Part shown: in pieces, positions 1 to 9,095 of the stretch
Numbering within the stretch: the stretch's first letter is position 1
Layout of the letters: each line of letters begins with the position of its first letter
Assembly: GCF_018413465.1 (NCBI RefSeq)
Contig: NZ_JAHCDK010000009.1
Span: 62,001 to 126,000, forward strand
Reading direction: 5' to 3'
From: Flavobacterium sp. CYK-55
GTDB taxonomy: Bacteria; Bacteroidota; Bacteroidia; Flavobacteriales; Flavobacteriaceae
DNA: 64,000 bases
Position numbers and translations under genes: made by a program
Notes under the pieces: generated by a model
The model's input: only the letters and a program-made list of their open reading frames with translations
Told to the model about the DNA's origin: nothing
Databases searched by the model: none

Positions 1-56
1 CGCTAAGTTTTATCCAGCAAACACAAAATAAGAGCCATCGCATTTTTTTCATCGTC

Positions 57-1670
57 TTATTCTACCATTAATTTTTGTGTAATTGAACTACTGTTGGTTT
101 CTATTTTTATCCAATACATTCCGTTTGAAAACCCTTGTACATTGATTGGTGAGGTAAATCGAGGAGATGAAAAAACTTTTTTGCCTTGCGCATTATAAAT
201 GACAACTTCGCGGATATCGGCTTTGAGCTGTTTATTTTTAAGTTCTATTTGCACCCAATTTTGAGCAGGATTAGGTGAGATGATAAGCTCCGGGCTTTGG
301 CTAAAAGTACTTTGTGCTAAGTTAGGAACTGTGCATTGTGAAAAACCATTGTAATTGGTGGTTGTAGTTCCTGAAGGAGTTACATAATTAAAAGTATAAC
401 TGGTTCCGTTCCAACTAAAATTAGTTGCATAACCGGCAGTTCCGTTGAGTGTGTAAGATAAATTATATCCGTTGTTGTTTGTGTTGGGTGTGCAAGTAGT
501 TATTAATGCTCCGTTGAGCGGGGTCCAATTTTCGTTTCGCACCGGATGAGCAGCTGCTTGCGGAATCAATTGATGCGTAGCATCTTCAGTTACTTGTCCT
601 ACAAAATTACCAATCATATACGGAGCGGTTGAAGTTCCGTGGTAGTGATAAACGCCGTTGGTCCCGATATGACCGTGATTGCTATCCAGCGGATTCATTG
701 GGCTTCCGTCGGGTTCAACGCTTCCATAAACCGCATAACCATCAAAACCAAAGGCACAAGGCAAAGAAGTCTGCGTCTGACCCAAAGTATATAAATGCAA
801 GGGCGCTATATGGTAATGATAATCATCGCCCCGACCACAGTGTCCGCCATAGTTGTCAAGTTGACCATCAAGATAAGAATCAACGCCTGTATTGGTGTGA
901 TAATTAAAAATAGGAACACCATTGGCTGCAATTCCAATTGCTCCGCGGGTAAAATGTATTTCGTCAATCGGAATTGGCGAAGCAGCCATCACCGGATTGA
1001 GCGGAATGCTCCATGCATTGTTGTTGATATAACACTGAGGAATGGGAACTTGTTGTTGCCAACCGTGATTTGAAATTCCAACCATCATCGGGTGATTGGG
1101 TATTCCTTTGGAGTGTACATAAAAATAGGTGTTGTCCCAACTGGTACTTACCGTAGATGAAAACGGTGCAAAAGCGGAATTGATAAAATCCGGGTCGGTT
1201 ATGGTTAATTGAGCCGTAAATCCAAAAGTTAAAGTAGCTAGCGCCACCATCAAAAGAGGTTTTAAATAGCGTGCTTTTTGTCTATTGATAAACAGCATCA
1301 TACAGAGTAAAAAAGCGGCTGAAATAAACCCGATGAATTGAATTTTCTCAACTAAAAAGTTTTGACTGCGATTCTCTTTTGAAGGCGCTTCATCAAAAGG
1401 ATTCTGATTTAATTCTTGCACTCTGTGGTTTTTGGCCAATGCATATTGTTGGTCTTCTTTTGAAAGATTTTTAAGCGGTATTTTAACCAAATTCAAATGC
1501 GCATCTTCCAGATATACACAATCGTTTTTGAGCATATAAAAAGTTCCGTCAGCTATTATTTTATTTTGCTGATTAGCCCAATGATGCAGAGGGAATTGCC
1601 CCGGATGCAAGTCATGCGCTTGAGCTGTCAAACCAACAAAGGCGAGTAGTATTAAAATTGCTTTTTTCAT
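57..1670 (-). CDS. YHYH-domain protein with T9SS sorting domain
   Basis: Predicted cell-surface or secreted protein of 537 aa. It begins with a signal peptide (about residues 1-18), has two hydrophobic segments near 108-130 and 136-155, and then a large domain carrying two YHYH motifs (GDDYHYHIAPLHLY near 280 and GVYHYHGTS near 340), the hallmark of the YHYH family, whose biochemical role is unknown. The last ~75 residues (from ELIISPNPAQNW, ending ITQKLMVE) form a type A T9SS C-terminal sorting domain, so export by the Por system is expected. Internal membrane-like segments are unusual for a T9SS cargo. The gene lies 11 nt downstream of the metallophosphoesterase gene and may be co-transcribed with it. 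Family assignment is firm; function is unknown. Confidence 0.85.
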   Translation of the reverse strand: MKKAILILLAFVGLTAQAHDLHPGQFPLHHWANQQNKIIADGTFYMLKNDCVYLEDAHLNLVKIPLKNLSKEDQQYALAKNHRVQELNQNPFDEAPSKENRSQNFLVEKIQFIGFISAAFLLCMMLFINRQKARYLKPLLMVALATLTFGFTAQLTITDPDFINSAFAPFSSTVSTSWDNTYFYVHSKGIPNHPMMVGISNHGWQQQVPIPQCYINNNAWSIPLNPVMAASPIPIDEIHFTRGAIGIAANGVPIFNYHTNTGVDSYLDGQLDNYGGHCGRGDDYHYHIAPLHLYTLGQTQTSLPCAFGFDGYAVYGSVEPDGSPMNPLDSNHGHIGTNGVYHYHGTSTAPYMIGNFVGQVTEDATHQLIPQAAAHPVRNENWTPLNGALITTCTPNTNNNGYNLSYTLNGTAGYATNFSWNGTSYTFNYVTPSGTTTTNYNGFSQCTVPNLAQSTFSQSPELIISPNPAQNWVQIELKNKQLKADIREVVIYNAQGKKVFSSPRFTSPINVQGFSNGMYWIKIETNSSSITQKLMVE

Positions 1671-1681
1671 AAAAAATATTT

Positions 1682-3391
1682 TTATCGTTTGAGGATGATT
1701 TTCCCGCTTTCAGTTTTGCCTGATTCATGTTTGATTTGATATAAATAAACACCGTTGGCAGCTTGATTACCGTCATTATTTTGCCCGTCCCAAACCACTT
1801 TGTAATTTCCGGAATTGATGGTGTGTGCCGGGATTAACGTTTTGATGAGTTGTCCATGGATGTTATAAATTTCAACCGATACATACGCTGGTTTTTCAAG
1901 TGAAAAAGCAAGGGTCGTTTCAGTTGAAAACGGATTCGGATATACAATATCTTCTGGATAATCAGCATTCCACATCATACTCGGATGCGTACCAAGCGTA
2001 TAACAATTCTCCGCAGGAATAAAATAACTTGCTGATACATCTTTGTTGTGACGAATGTTGTTTTCGCTCTCAGGTAAATAGGCTCGCACATATTCAACCA
2101 AGATGCCTGCTGCTGAAACAGTAACGCGAATATGTCCTGAATTGGGCAAAATTTGACCTTCAAGATATCCGTAAGTAGTGGCATACGCAACACCGTTAAA
2201 GTTCGGATGACTCGGTTGCGGTGTTTCTTGATAAATAAGGCAGTCTTTTTCTTGTTTTCCGAAAAAATGATCGTGTCCGTGAAAGAAAATATTGACTTTA
2301 TTTTGGGTCAGTAAATCTTTGATGGGCATATCCCAAGTGGGGCGATTCGCTGCCCATCCATTGGTTCCGTCGAGGTTTTGTCCGCCCCATTCATATAAAT
2401 TGGCAAATTCAATACCGCCGCGTCCGTCAGCATCGCCTCCGACCATTTGATGTGAAAAAACAAATTTATATTCGGCCGTACTGTTGGCTAAAGTATTTTT
2501 AAGCCAATTGTATTGCGAAGCACCTAAAGTCCAGCGCCAACCGGTAGTTGCCGTTGGTTTGGGCGAAGTATACCAATAAGGATCTAAAACCACAAACAAA
2601 GCATTACCCCATTGCCAGGCGTAATAGTTTTCGCGTTGTCCAACATAGTCGTGTTGGGTAGTATCGCCAGTGTAAAAACCACCATCCGGATAAGGATTCA
2701 TAAAGTATTTTTTTCTTTCCAATGTGCTCCAAACTGCAATGTTGTTGGGCGTGTTGTTCAAGTTCCAACCACATTCGCCTTCGTGGTTTCCTAGGGCAAT
2801 ATATAACGGAACTGAATGTGCTATTTTTTCATAATAACTTCTCAATAATTTACATCTATACGGAATAGTGTCGTGCGGAATACTATTGGTAGTCAAGTTT
2901 TTGAGTTTGTCGGTCATTAAAAAATCGCCTAAATCAATCATGAAATCCGGGTGATCTTCGAGCTGATTTTGTAAGCATCTTTGATACAAAACAGGATTGC
3001 TTTGTTCGTCTAAATGCGGATCGGCTTGTACCACAAAAGTAAAACCTGTATCCACATCGCGCTGCGTGTGAAAGGTGTGTTCAGGCTGGCTCAAAATTGA
3101 ACCTCCGGGCAATCGATACTGTAGCTGATAGTAATAAGCAGTATTAGATGACAGGTTTTGAAGGGTTAATTCTGCAGGTTCGTTGGCCAAAAAAAGCTGC
3201 CAATTGGTTTGAAAAGAGTAAACTCCTGAAGCGAGTCCGTATTGAACGCGCATTTCTACATCTGCATCAAAAAAAGCTTGTACCGTAATGCTGTTGTCAG
3301 TTGGGCACCCTAAAATTTCAGATTGTGTGATATTTTGTCCGAACGATTTTGTAAACACCAATCCAAGAAAAAAATAGTTTATGAATCTCAT
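1682..3391 (-). CDS. Secreted metallophosphoesterase (purple acid phosphatase-like), FlgD-like/T9SS tail
   Basis: 569 aa exported calcineurin-like phosphoesterase. A signal peptide (1-18) is followed by a fibronectin-like N-terminal domain (about 25-110) as in purple acid phosphatases. The metal-binding motifs are in order: D124-x-H126 in VQADPHLDE, D153 with G155-D156 in MIDLGDF, GNHEGE at 201-206, a histidine in FSHQMVGGDADGRGG, and HGHDHFF near 373. The C-terminus has a FlgD Ig-like fold (NPFSTETTLAF ... VVWDGQNNDG ... GVYLYQIKHESGKT) used as a T9SS tail. Only 3 nt separate it from the upstream paralogue, so the two are surely co-transcribed. The natural substrate is unknown; phosphate scavenging is an inference. 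Confidence 0.88.
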   Translation of the reverse strand: MRFINYFFLGLVFTKSFGQNITQSEILGCPTDNSITVQAFFDADVEMRVQYGLASGVYSFQTNWQLFLANEPAELTLQNLSSNTAYYYQLQYRLPGGSILSQPEHTFHTQRDVDTGFTFVVQADPHLDEQSNPVLYQRCLQNQLEDHPDFMIDLGDFLMTDKLKNLTTNSIPHDTIPYRCKLLRSYYEKIAHSVPLYIALGNHEGECGWNLNNTPNNIAVWSTLERKKYFMNPYPDGGFYTGDTTQHDYVGQRENYYAWQWGNALFVVLDPYWYTSPKPTATTGWRWTLGASQYNWLKNTLANSTAEYKFVFSHQMVGGDADGRGGIEFANLYEWGGQNLDGTNGWAANRPTWDMPIKDLLTQNKVNIFFHGHDHFFGKQEKDCLIYQETPQPSHPNFNGVAYATTYGYLEGQILPNSGHIRVTVSAAGILVEYVRAYLPESENNIRHNKDVSASYFIPAENCYTLGTHPSMMWNADYPEDIVYPNPFSTETTLAFSLEKPAYVSVEIYNIHGQLIKTLIPAHTINSGNYKVVWDGQNNDGNQAANGVYLYQIKHESGKTESGKIILKR

Positions 3392-3394
3392 TTC

Positions 3395-5029
3395 TTAATG
3401 TTTGATGATTATTTTTTGGGTTTCAAACTTTGTATCATCTGCTTTTAAGAAATAAACGCCATTGGGCAAATGTGAAGTTTCAAATGTATTGGTATCGAAC
3501 GCAGCTACTTTTTGTCCGACCATATTATACAATGAATATAGATGCGTTTGGGTATTTTGATTTGTTGATATGTTGATGAAATTATTAGCCGGATTCGGAT
3601 AAACCGTCCAATTTTTTTCTGATTCAAAAGTGTTGTTGGCCAGCGCACAATTGCCTAGGCTGTAAGAATAACCAATTTCACCATTGGTATGACCAGCAGA
3701 ACCTGTTGTTCCCGGTATATAGGCTTTAACATAATCAACGGTTACGCAATCAGGAGTTACTTGCACGCGAATGTGTCCTGTTCCGTCTAAAACCACATCT
3801 GTGTAGGCGTCGGCGTTGGCAGTATACCCAATTTGATAAGTGATGTCGCTGGGCATCGGAACTTCTTGATAAACCACATTATTGAGCACTTCTTTGGCAA
3901 ATAAATGATCATGTCCTTGAAAGAAAATATCTACTCCGCTATCTTCAAAAACTTTCTGAATCGGTTTGCCCCAACCGGGTCTGTTGGCATCAAACTGGTA
4001 ATTATTACCGGTGCCTTGATATCCGCCCCATTCAAATTGAGTGGCTGTTGCGATGCCTCCACGTCCTTGTCCGCGGGTGTGATGCGCAAAAACAAATTTG
4101 TGGGTGGCTGTTGAATTCTCTAATACATTGCGCATCCAGAGATATTGCTGATATCCCAGCGTCCAATTCCAATTTTGCGGTTTATCACTCAAAGTAGTAT
4201 AAGAAGAGGTTCGGTAAACATCTAAAACCACAAACAAAGCATCGCCCCATTGCCAAGCATAATAGTTTTCAGGACTTTCTATCCCAAAGTTTTCAATAGT
4301 CGTATTCCCAGAATAAAAGCTATTTGGGCTCGGATTTGGATAATAATATTTACGCCATAAAGTGCCCCAAACGGCTATATTGTTGGGTGGTGTTTGCGCC
4401 ATATAATAATCATTTTCGCCTTCGTGGTTTCCGAGGCATACATAAAACGGAACAGAATGACATATTTGCCCCAAGTATTGTCGGTAATCTTTGTGTAAGG
4501 CATCCATATCAGCGCTCGTTGTGGTTGTGGGCGTATGATCATCGCCAAAAATATCGCCTAATGAAAGCATAAAATCAGGTTGGTCCGCCAGCTCATTGGC
4601 TAAGGTAACTTGATACATATCGCGATTTCCTTTGATGTCATATAAGTGTTCGTCAGCTTCAATTGTAAAGGTAAAATTACTACCCGGCGCTCGTTGGGTA
4701 TGAAAAGTATATTCGGGAGTATTGAAAAAAGTTGAACTACTCGTTGGTTTGTATTTCATTCGGTAGAAATAACGCGTATTCGGATTGAGATTGTTCAGCT
4801 CAATTTCGTCAGGCACGTTGGCCAGATTTGATTGCTGATTGGTTACGAGATTGTATTGGGTACTTTGTGTGCCGTATTCAAGATAAAAATCAACATTCTG
4901 ATCAAAAAGAATACTCGCAGTTACTGAATTGTTGGTGGGTTTTCCCAAGATAATTGATTTTTCTTGCGCTTTTGTGAGGGTTGTTAAAAGAACAAAAAAC
5001 AGATTTAAAAAGAACGGTTTAAAGGTCAT
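3395..5029 (-). CDS. Secreted metallophosphoesterase (paralogue), type A T9SS tail
   Basis: 544 aa paralogue of the next gene with the same plan: signal peptide (1-21), fibronectin-like N-domain, then metallophosphoesterase motifs EADEHLYD (D126, H128), LSLGDIFGDD, LGNHEGEND, FAHHTRGQGRGG and FQGHDHLFAKE. Its tail differs: a classical type A sorting domain (VYPNPANNFINIST ... YNMVGQKVA ... GVYFLKADD ... IIIKH). It is the first gene of a probable three-gene unit with the second phosphoesterase and the YHYH protein. The metal ligands appear complete, so it is probably active. Substrate unknown. The pair looks like a tandem duplication followed by exchange of the sorting tail. Confidence 0.88.
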   Translation of the reverse strand: MTFKPFFLNLFFVLLTTLTKAQEKSIILGKPTNNSVTASILFDQNVDFYLEYGTQSTQYNLVTNQQSNLANVPDEIELNNLNPNTRYFYRMKYKPTSSSTFFNTPEYTFHTQRAPGSNFTFTIEADEHLYDIKGNRDMYQVTLANELADQPDFMLSLGDIFGDDHTPTTTTSADMDALHKDYRQYLGQICHSVPFYVCLGNHEGENDYYMAQTPPNNIAVWGTLWRKYYYPNPSPNSFYSGNTTIENFGIESPENYYAWQWGDALFVVLDVYRTSSYTTLSDKPQNWNWTLGYQQYLWMRNVLENSTATHKFVFAHHTRGQGRGGIATATQFEWGGYQGTGNNYQFDANRPGWGKPIQKVFEDSGVDIFFQGHDHLFAKEVLNNVVYQEVPMPSDITYQIGYTANADAYTDVVLDGTGHIRVQVTPDCVTVDYVKAYIPGTTGSAGHTNGEIGYSYSLGNCALANNTFESEKNWTVYPNPANNFINISTNQNTQTHLYSLYNMVGQKVAAFDTNTFETSHLPNGVYFLKADDTKFETQKIIIKH

Positions 5030-5095
5030 AATTAAGAGAGCTAGCGGTTAATTCTGTTCATAGACTTTTGTTTTTTAAAAGGGTTTAAAATAAAA

Positions 5096-5119
5096 AACCA
5101 CCCCGTTGCCGAAGTGGTT
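5096..5119 (-). terminator. Rho-independent terminator after the LRR gene
   Basis: Stem AACCAC (5096-5101) pairs with GTGGTT (5114-5119). Read on the minus strand, the hairpin runs directly into a T-rich tract. It lies about 30 nt beyond the stop codon of the leucine-rich-repeat gene and separates it from the phosphoesterase unit. Confidence 0.75.
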
Positions 5120-5149
5120 CCCATTTTCCCCCGAAAATGTTTTGTATTT

Positions 5150-6268
5150 TTAAAGTTTGATGATTTTACTAGTTGTAGTTCCTTGTTCAGAAACAATTTC
5201 AAGCAAATAAGTTCCCGTGTTTAATGAAGAAAAATCAATAGTAGATTTATCAGACATGTTTAAGTTTTGCACTAATACTTTTTGCCCCATTAAATTATAT
5301 ACTTGAACCGAAAATAATGAAGCGTTATTTTTTGATTCAATATTTAAGATGTTTTGCACCGGATTAGGATACCATTGAATATTTTTGGTCAAATCATTAA
5401 TGGTAAGCTCCGGCGATGGGCTTCCGCCGCAATTTTCATTAAAGCTAACATTCACCAAGTTGTATTGTGTTTGAAAAAAATCGAGTTCGTTTAATCCGCT
5501 AACTCCATCGTGTTCAAAAGTATCTAAACAAACATTGGTCAGTGAAGGATTTCCGGTTAAAGCCAAGTAAAAATGGCATCCGCCGCCCATAACATCACAA
5601 AAATCAAATCGATTATTTTTAATATTAAGCGACTGTAAATTTGGATTGTTTCTGATTGAAATAGTCTCACCCAATTGCAAAGTTTGCGATAAGTCTAATG
5701 CTGTTAATTGTGTATCTTCACAATAGAAATTTTCTAACCTAAGTTGCTGAATTTGTAGTGTTGAATATAAATTTCCGGAGATATTTAAATAAGCATAATT
5801 TGCTGTAGCGGGAAGATTAAGCTGAGTAATTTGATTATAAGACAAATCTAATTCTAAAGTTCCCGTGCCTACATTTACAGCAGAGATTTGATTGTGCGCA
5901 CAACGCAATTCCTGAAGTGTTGATGTATCAAAATCAAGAGAACTGATGTTGTTGTTATTACAATTCAAACGCTTCAAATAACCTAAAGTAGTAAGCGGTA
6001 GCTGATCTATTTGGTTGTTTTCACAATTGAGTTCTCTTAGATTAATGAATTGCTGGATACCTTCAAGCGATTGAATATTGGCATTTGACAAATCGAGATA
6101 CTGAATGTACAGAGCTTCTTCAAGCTGAATTTCACCGTCACCATCAAGGTCAATAAGACCATTCTCAAGTAAGCGATTTTTAAAATTCGCATCAGGAATT
6201 GAAATTGTTTGTGCATTCATCGCACAAGATAAGCCACTGGCTAATATGTAAGCAAATAGTTTTTTCAT
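5150..6268 (-). CDS. Leucine-rich-repeat secreted protein with T9SS sorting domain
   Basis: 372 aa. A signal peptide (1-19) is followed by a short Asp-rich calcium-like loop (DLDGDGEIQLEEA) and then about nine irregular leucine-rich repeats (roughly residues 50-260, e.g. LRELNCENNQIDQLPL, LKRLNCNNNNISSLDF, LQELRCAHNQISAVNV). The final ~75 residues are a type A sorting domain (IQWYPNPVQNILNIES ... VYNLMGQKVLVQN ... GTYLLEIVS ... SKIIKL). It is therefore a T9SS-exported surface protein that probably binds a protein or polysaccharide; the ligand cannot be told. It is monocistronic, with its own promoter-like box upstream and terminator downstream. Confidence 0.85.
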   Translation of the reverse strand: MKKLFAYILASGLSCAMNAQTISIPDANFKNRLLENGLIDLDGDGEIQLEEALYIQYLDLSNANIQSLEGIQQFINLRELNCENNQIDQLPLTTLGYLKRLNCNNNNISSLDFDTSTLQELRCAHNQISAVNVGTGTLELDLSYNQITQLNLPATANYAYLNISGNLYSTLQIQQLRLENFYCEDTQLTALDLSQTLQLGETISIRNNPNLQSLNIKNNRFDFCDVMGGGCHFYLALTGNPSLTNVCLDTFEHDGVSGLNELDFFQTQYNLVNVSFNENCGGSPSPELTINDLTKNIQWYPNPVQNILNIESKNNASLFSVQVYNLMGQKVLVQNLNMSDKSTIDFSSLNTGTYLLEIVSEQGTTTSKIIKL

Positions 6269-6306
6269 GTAAAGTAGTAGTTTTGGGGTTTCTAGTATTT
6301 ACATGA

Positions 6307-6314
6307 CAAACGTA
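6307..6314 (-). promoter_or_regulatory. Possible Bacteroidota -7 box for the LRR gene
   Basis: On the minus strand the sequence is TACGTTTG, a full match to TAnnTTTG, about 40 nt before the start codon at 6268. No convincing -33 TTG element is present at the usual spacing. Confidence 0.4.
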
Positions 6315-6497
6315 AGTCAAGCATTAAACATAGCTGACACAAAAGTTTACCTATTCGTTGTGGTGCTGCAAAAGCTCGATGAAGTAATTTTGCTTATAAA
6401 AATAATCTTACAGAAATATAATAGGGTTATTTGATAGAAATTGGCAAAAACTGCATATAATAGGGCCTCAAGAAAATTAAAAAAGAAGATATTTTGA

Positions 6498-8990
6498 TTA
6501 AAACCCGTCAGGAATTATTTCCATTATAAAATCCATGTAGTTGGTTTCCCAAATAACATAGTCACTTGAATCAACTATACCGTCACCACTGATATCAGCA
6601 TCTTCTTGACCAAATGCGAAATCATTGTATCTGGTTTCCCATAAAACATAATCAGTTGAATCGATAACTGAGTCTTGGTTGATATCTCCTGAATATAAAG
6701 CCCAAATTCCTGATTGAACTTCTGCCATATTGTTGCCAAATGCCATTGAACTTGAAGCGGTAAAATCATAATTTAACGGTGTGTTGCCAATCAATTGCGG
6801 ACTAGCACTCCATGTTCTGATAAAGTTATTTCCTTCAATAACAATATAATAAGATCCGCTAGGTGCTGTATTAAATGTACAAACAGCGGTTCCGTCGGTT
6901 TTTAAGGTTGCAATACAGGTATCAACTTTACTAAAATTAATCGGACTAAATAATGAAACTTCAATCTGAGCAACATCTGTATTATTAGAACTGACATTTT
7001 GATTTAATAAAACAGGGTCCATTAAATTTGTGTTTACATTATAGTAACCTTGTATATCAACTTTTAAATTCACTAGTGCGCCACAGCCAATTGTTATTGT
7101 CATTGTTGTTGAACTCGCGCATTGACCAACATTAGGCGTAAACGTGTAAGTTGTTGTAACAGTATTATTAATTGGCGGTGACCAGGTTCCGCTAAAGCCG
7201 TTCAGAGATGTGGTTGGCAAAGCAGCTATAGTCGAACCAGAACAACTTACAGCTACTTGATCAAAAGTTGGTGTAATCAATGAAGAGCATGATGTTGCAA
7301 TGATATTTGAATTGGCCGAGATTGTTGAACCATTCTTGGCACGTAAGCGATAATAATAAATAGTACTCGGAGCTAATCCTGAAACGATTGTATTGTTGGT
7401 CGCTTGTCCTGATATAACTTTTCCTTGATAACCGGGTACAAATGAATCAATCAAATTGTTATTATTGAACGAATGTGTTCCCAAATCAGAAACATCATCA
7501 ACATCCGAAACTAGCCATTGGGTTGATAAGCTTGGGAAACCAGTTGTGGGATTAACAGTTATTCCTGAAGTTATTGATGGCAAACGGGTGAGCGTTTTAT
7601 CTAAAGTTGTAAATGTGCTACTGGTCCATGCAGTTCCGGGGTCTTCGCCAATTCTACCAAAAATATCAACATACGAAGCTGTAGAAATCTTGTACAAAGC
7701 AATTGCGTCATCGCCATTAAAATCAAAATTGCTTAATCCTGTTGTCTGACCTGTATATAGATTGGTATTGATGTTTTTATAAACAACCGTTGAACCGTGT
7801 GGTAATGTCCCACTCAACTGATTTGAAAAAGAAGCATTTGTGGCACCGTTGAGAAAAAGTTGCAATCTATAATCACTTAAGTTTACCGAAGCGCCTGTTC
7901 CGTTGTAAATTTCAATATACTTATTAGAGCCTGAGCCTTCAACATACTCAGAAAAAAGCAAATCATTGGTAAACTGAGGGTTGGCAATCGAAAAATTTGG
8001 ATGGGTACTCACATCTAGTAAATATCCATCAGTAGCATTTGCAACCGTATTCCAATTTGCTGTAAAAGCAGAAGAACTAACGCTTGTAGCTGCTGTAGCC
8101 ACAGGAGCAGATACAGATAAAGGTGTACCCCAAATAGCTGATACATATTCAGGATGGTCTACAAAAGGATTTCGATTGTGTTGCGGCGTTTGATAATATA
8201 TTGCATTGTTACGGGATATCTCTTTGGCACTAACCGGGTCGTTGGTACTCCAATCTATGAGCATATTTAAAAACCATGATTTATACTGATTACCGGTTAT
8301 TAAATCAGCTATTTGCATAGTTGAATTAGCCGACACCCAACTGCTAACCTGATCCTTATAACGAGTAATAATATACAAATAAGCTCGGGCAAAATCACCC
8401 TTGTATTCATCGATGGGTTCAAAGACAAAACCCGTATATCCTGTAATTCCACAATTACCAACTTTGCTTCCGTTGGTTGATGTCCAAGAAACGGCTGTAG
8501 GGTTTACTTTGCCAATGGGATAATTATTTTTTTTGTTGTTCACATACTGATCTGCCGGAAATAAATGATGCAAATCAGTATACTGTGGATTGGTCGCATT
8601 ATCAGCTCCACCCCACCACGACTTAGGAAAACAATGTTCTCTTGAATAACAATCGCCTTCGGCTGCTGATGTTCCGCATTGCGATGTAAACAAAGTATAA
8701 GTATAGGCTGGTGAACTACTTGGTCTATCGCTGTACATATCCCAAATAATGTTTGGAGATGCAGGTCGAACATCAGTATATTGATACGCATCCCAAGTAT
8801 CAAAACTGGTACTGGTATAAGGCAATTTTATATGGCCATTACTAATGATGGTCTTAAGTTCAGTTCGCAAGGTTTCACCACTAAGCCCATTAGCACTATC
8901 ATAATAACCCGAAGGAATCTGAGACCATGATAACTGTGATAGTAATACTAAAAACAGTAAACTAAAATATAATCTGTAACTACTATTCAT
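6498..8990 (-). CDS. Extracellular endonuclease I with nested FN3/lamin-tail and EF-hand-like tail
   Basis: 830 aa secreted nuclease. After a signal peptide (1-23) comes an endonuclease I domain (about 25-290) with the signatures YSREHCFPKSWWGG and DLHHLFPADQYVNNKKNNYP, carrying the catalytic His and metal-binding Asn typical of this beta-beta-alpha-metal nuclease family. A fibronectin III domain starts near 293 (APVATAATSVSSSAFTANW) but is interrupted near 335 by a lamin-tail-like domain (NDLLFSEYVEGSGSNKYIEI ... to ~510) and resumes at FVPGYQG ... IVSGLAPSTIYYYRLRAK. The end carries two Asp-rich calcium loops (GDINQDSVIDSTDYVLWE and ADISGDGIVDSSDYVIWE), like dockerin or EF-hand repeats, instead of a standard sorting domain. 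Probably degrades extracellular DNA or RNA for nutrients. Confidence 0.88.
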   Translation of the reverse strand: MNSSYRLYFSLLFLVLLSQLSWSQIPSGYYDSANGLSGETLRTELKTIISNGHIKLPYTSTSFDTWDAYQYTDVRPASPNIIWDMYSDRPSSSPAYTYTLFTSQCGTSAAEGDCYSREHCFPKSWWGGADNATNPQYTDLHHLFPADQYVNNKKNNYPIGKVNPTAVSWTSTNGSKVGNCGITGYTGFVFEPIDEYKGDFARAYLYIITRYKDQVSSWVSANSTMQIADLITGNQYKSWFLNMLIDWSTNDPVSAKEISRNNAIYYQTPQHNRNPFVDHPEYVSAIWGTPLSVSAPVATAATSVSSSAFTANWNTVANATDGYLLDVSTHPNFSIANPQFTNDLLFSEYVEGSGSNKYIEIYNGTGASVNLSDYRLQLFLNGATNASFSNQLSGTLPHGSTVVYKNINTNLYTGQTTGLSNFDFNGDDAIALYKISTASYVDIFGRIGEDPGTAWTSSTFTTLDKTLTRLPSITSGITVNPTTGFPSLSTQWLVSDVDDVSDLGTHSFNNNNLIDSFVPGYQGKVISGQATNNTIVSGLAPSTIYYYRLRAKNGSTISANSNIIATSCSSLITPTFDQVAVSCSGSTIAALPTTSLNGFSGTWSPPINNTVTTTYTFTPNVGQCASSTTMTITIGCGALVNLKVDIQGYYNVNTNLMDPVLLNQNVSSNNTDVAQIEVSLFSPINFSKVDTCIATLKTDGTAVCTFNTAPSGSYYIVIEGNNFIRTWSASPQLIGNTPLNYDFTASSSMAFGNNMAEVQSGIWALYSGDINQDSVIDSTDYVLWETRYNDFAFGQEDADISGDGIVDSSDYVIWETNYMDFIMEIIPDGF

Positions 8991-9046
8991 ATTAAAAAAA
9001 ACGCTGTAAAAGTAGAATAAAAAAATTGTCTAGTTAAAAACAATTA

Positions 9047-9068
9047 CCAATAGCATTAACCCTATTGG
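9047..9068 (-). terminator. Possible terminator after the BamA-like gene
   Basis: Inverted repeat CCAATAG (9047-9053) / CTATTGG (9062-9068) with an 8-nt loop, followed on the minus strand by an imperfect T-rich run. It lies 28 nt after the stop codon of the 610-aa gene. The T tract is weak. Confidence 0.4.
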
Positions 9069-9095
9069 ATTATCTAAATAAATGTCCATAAATAT

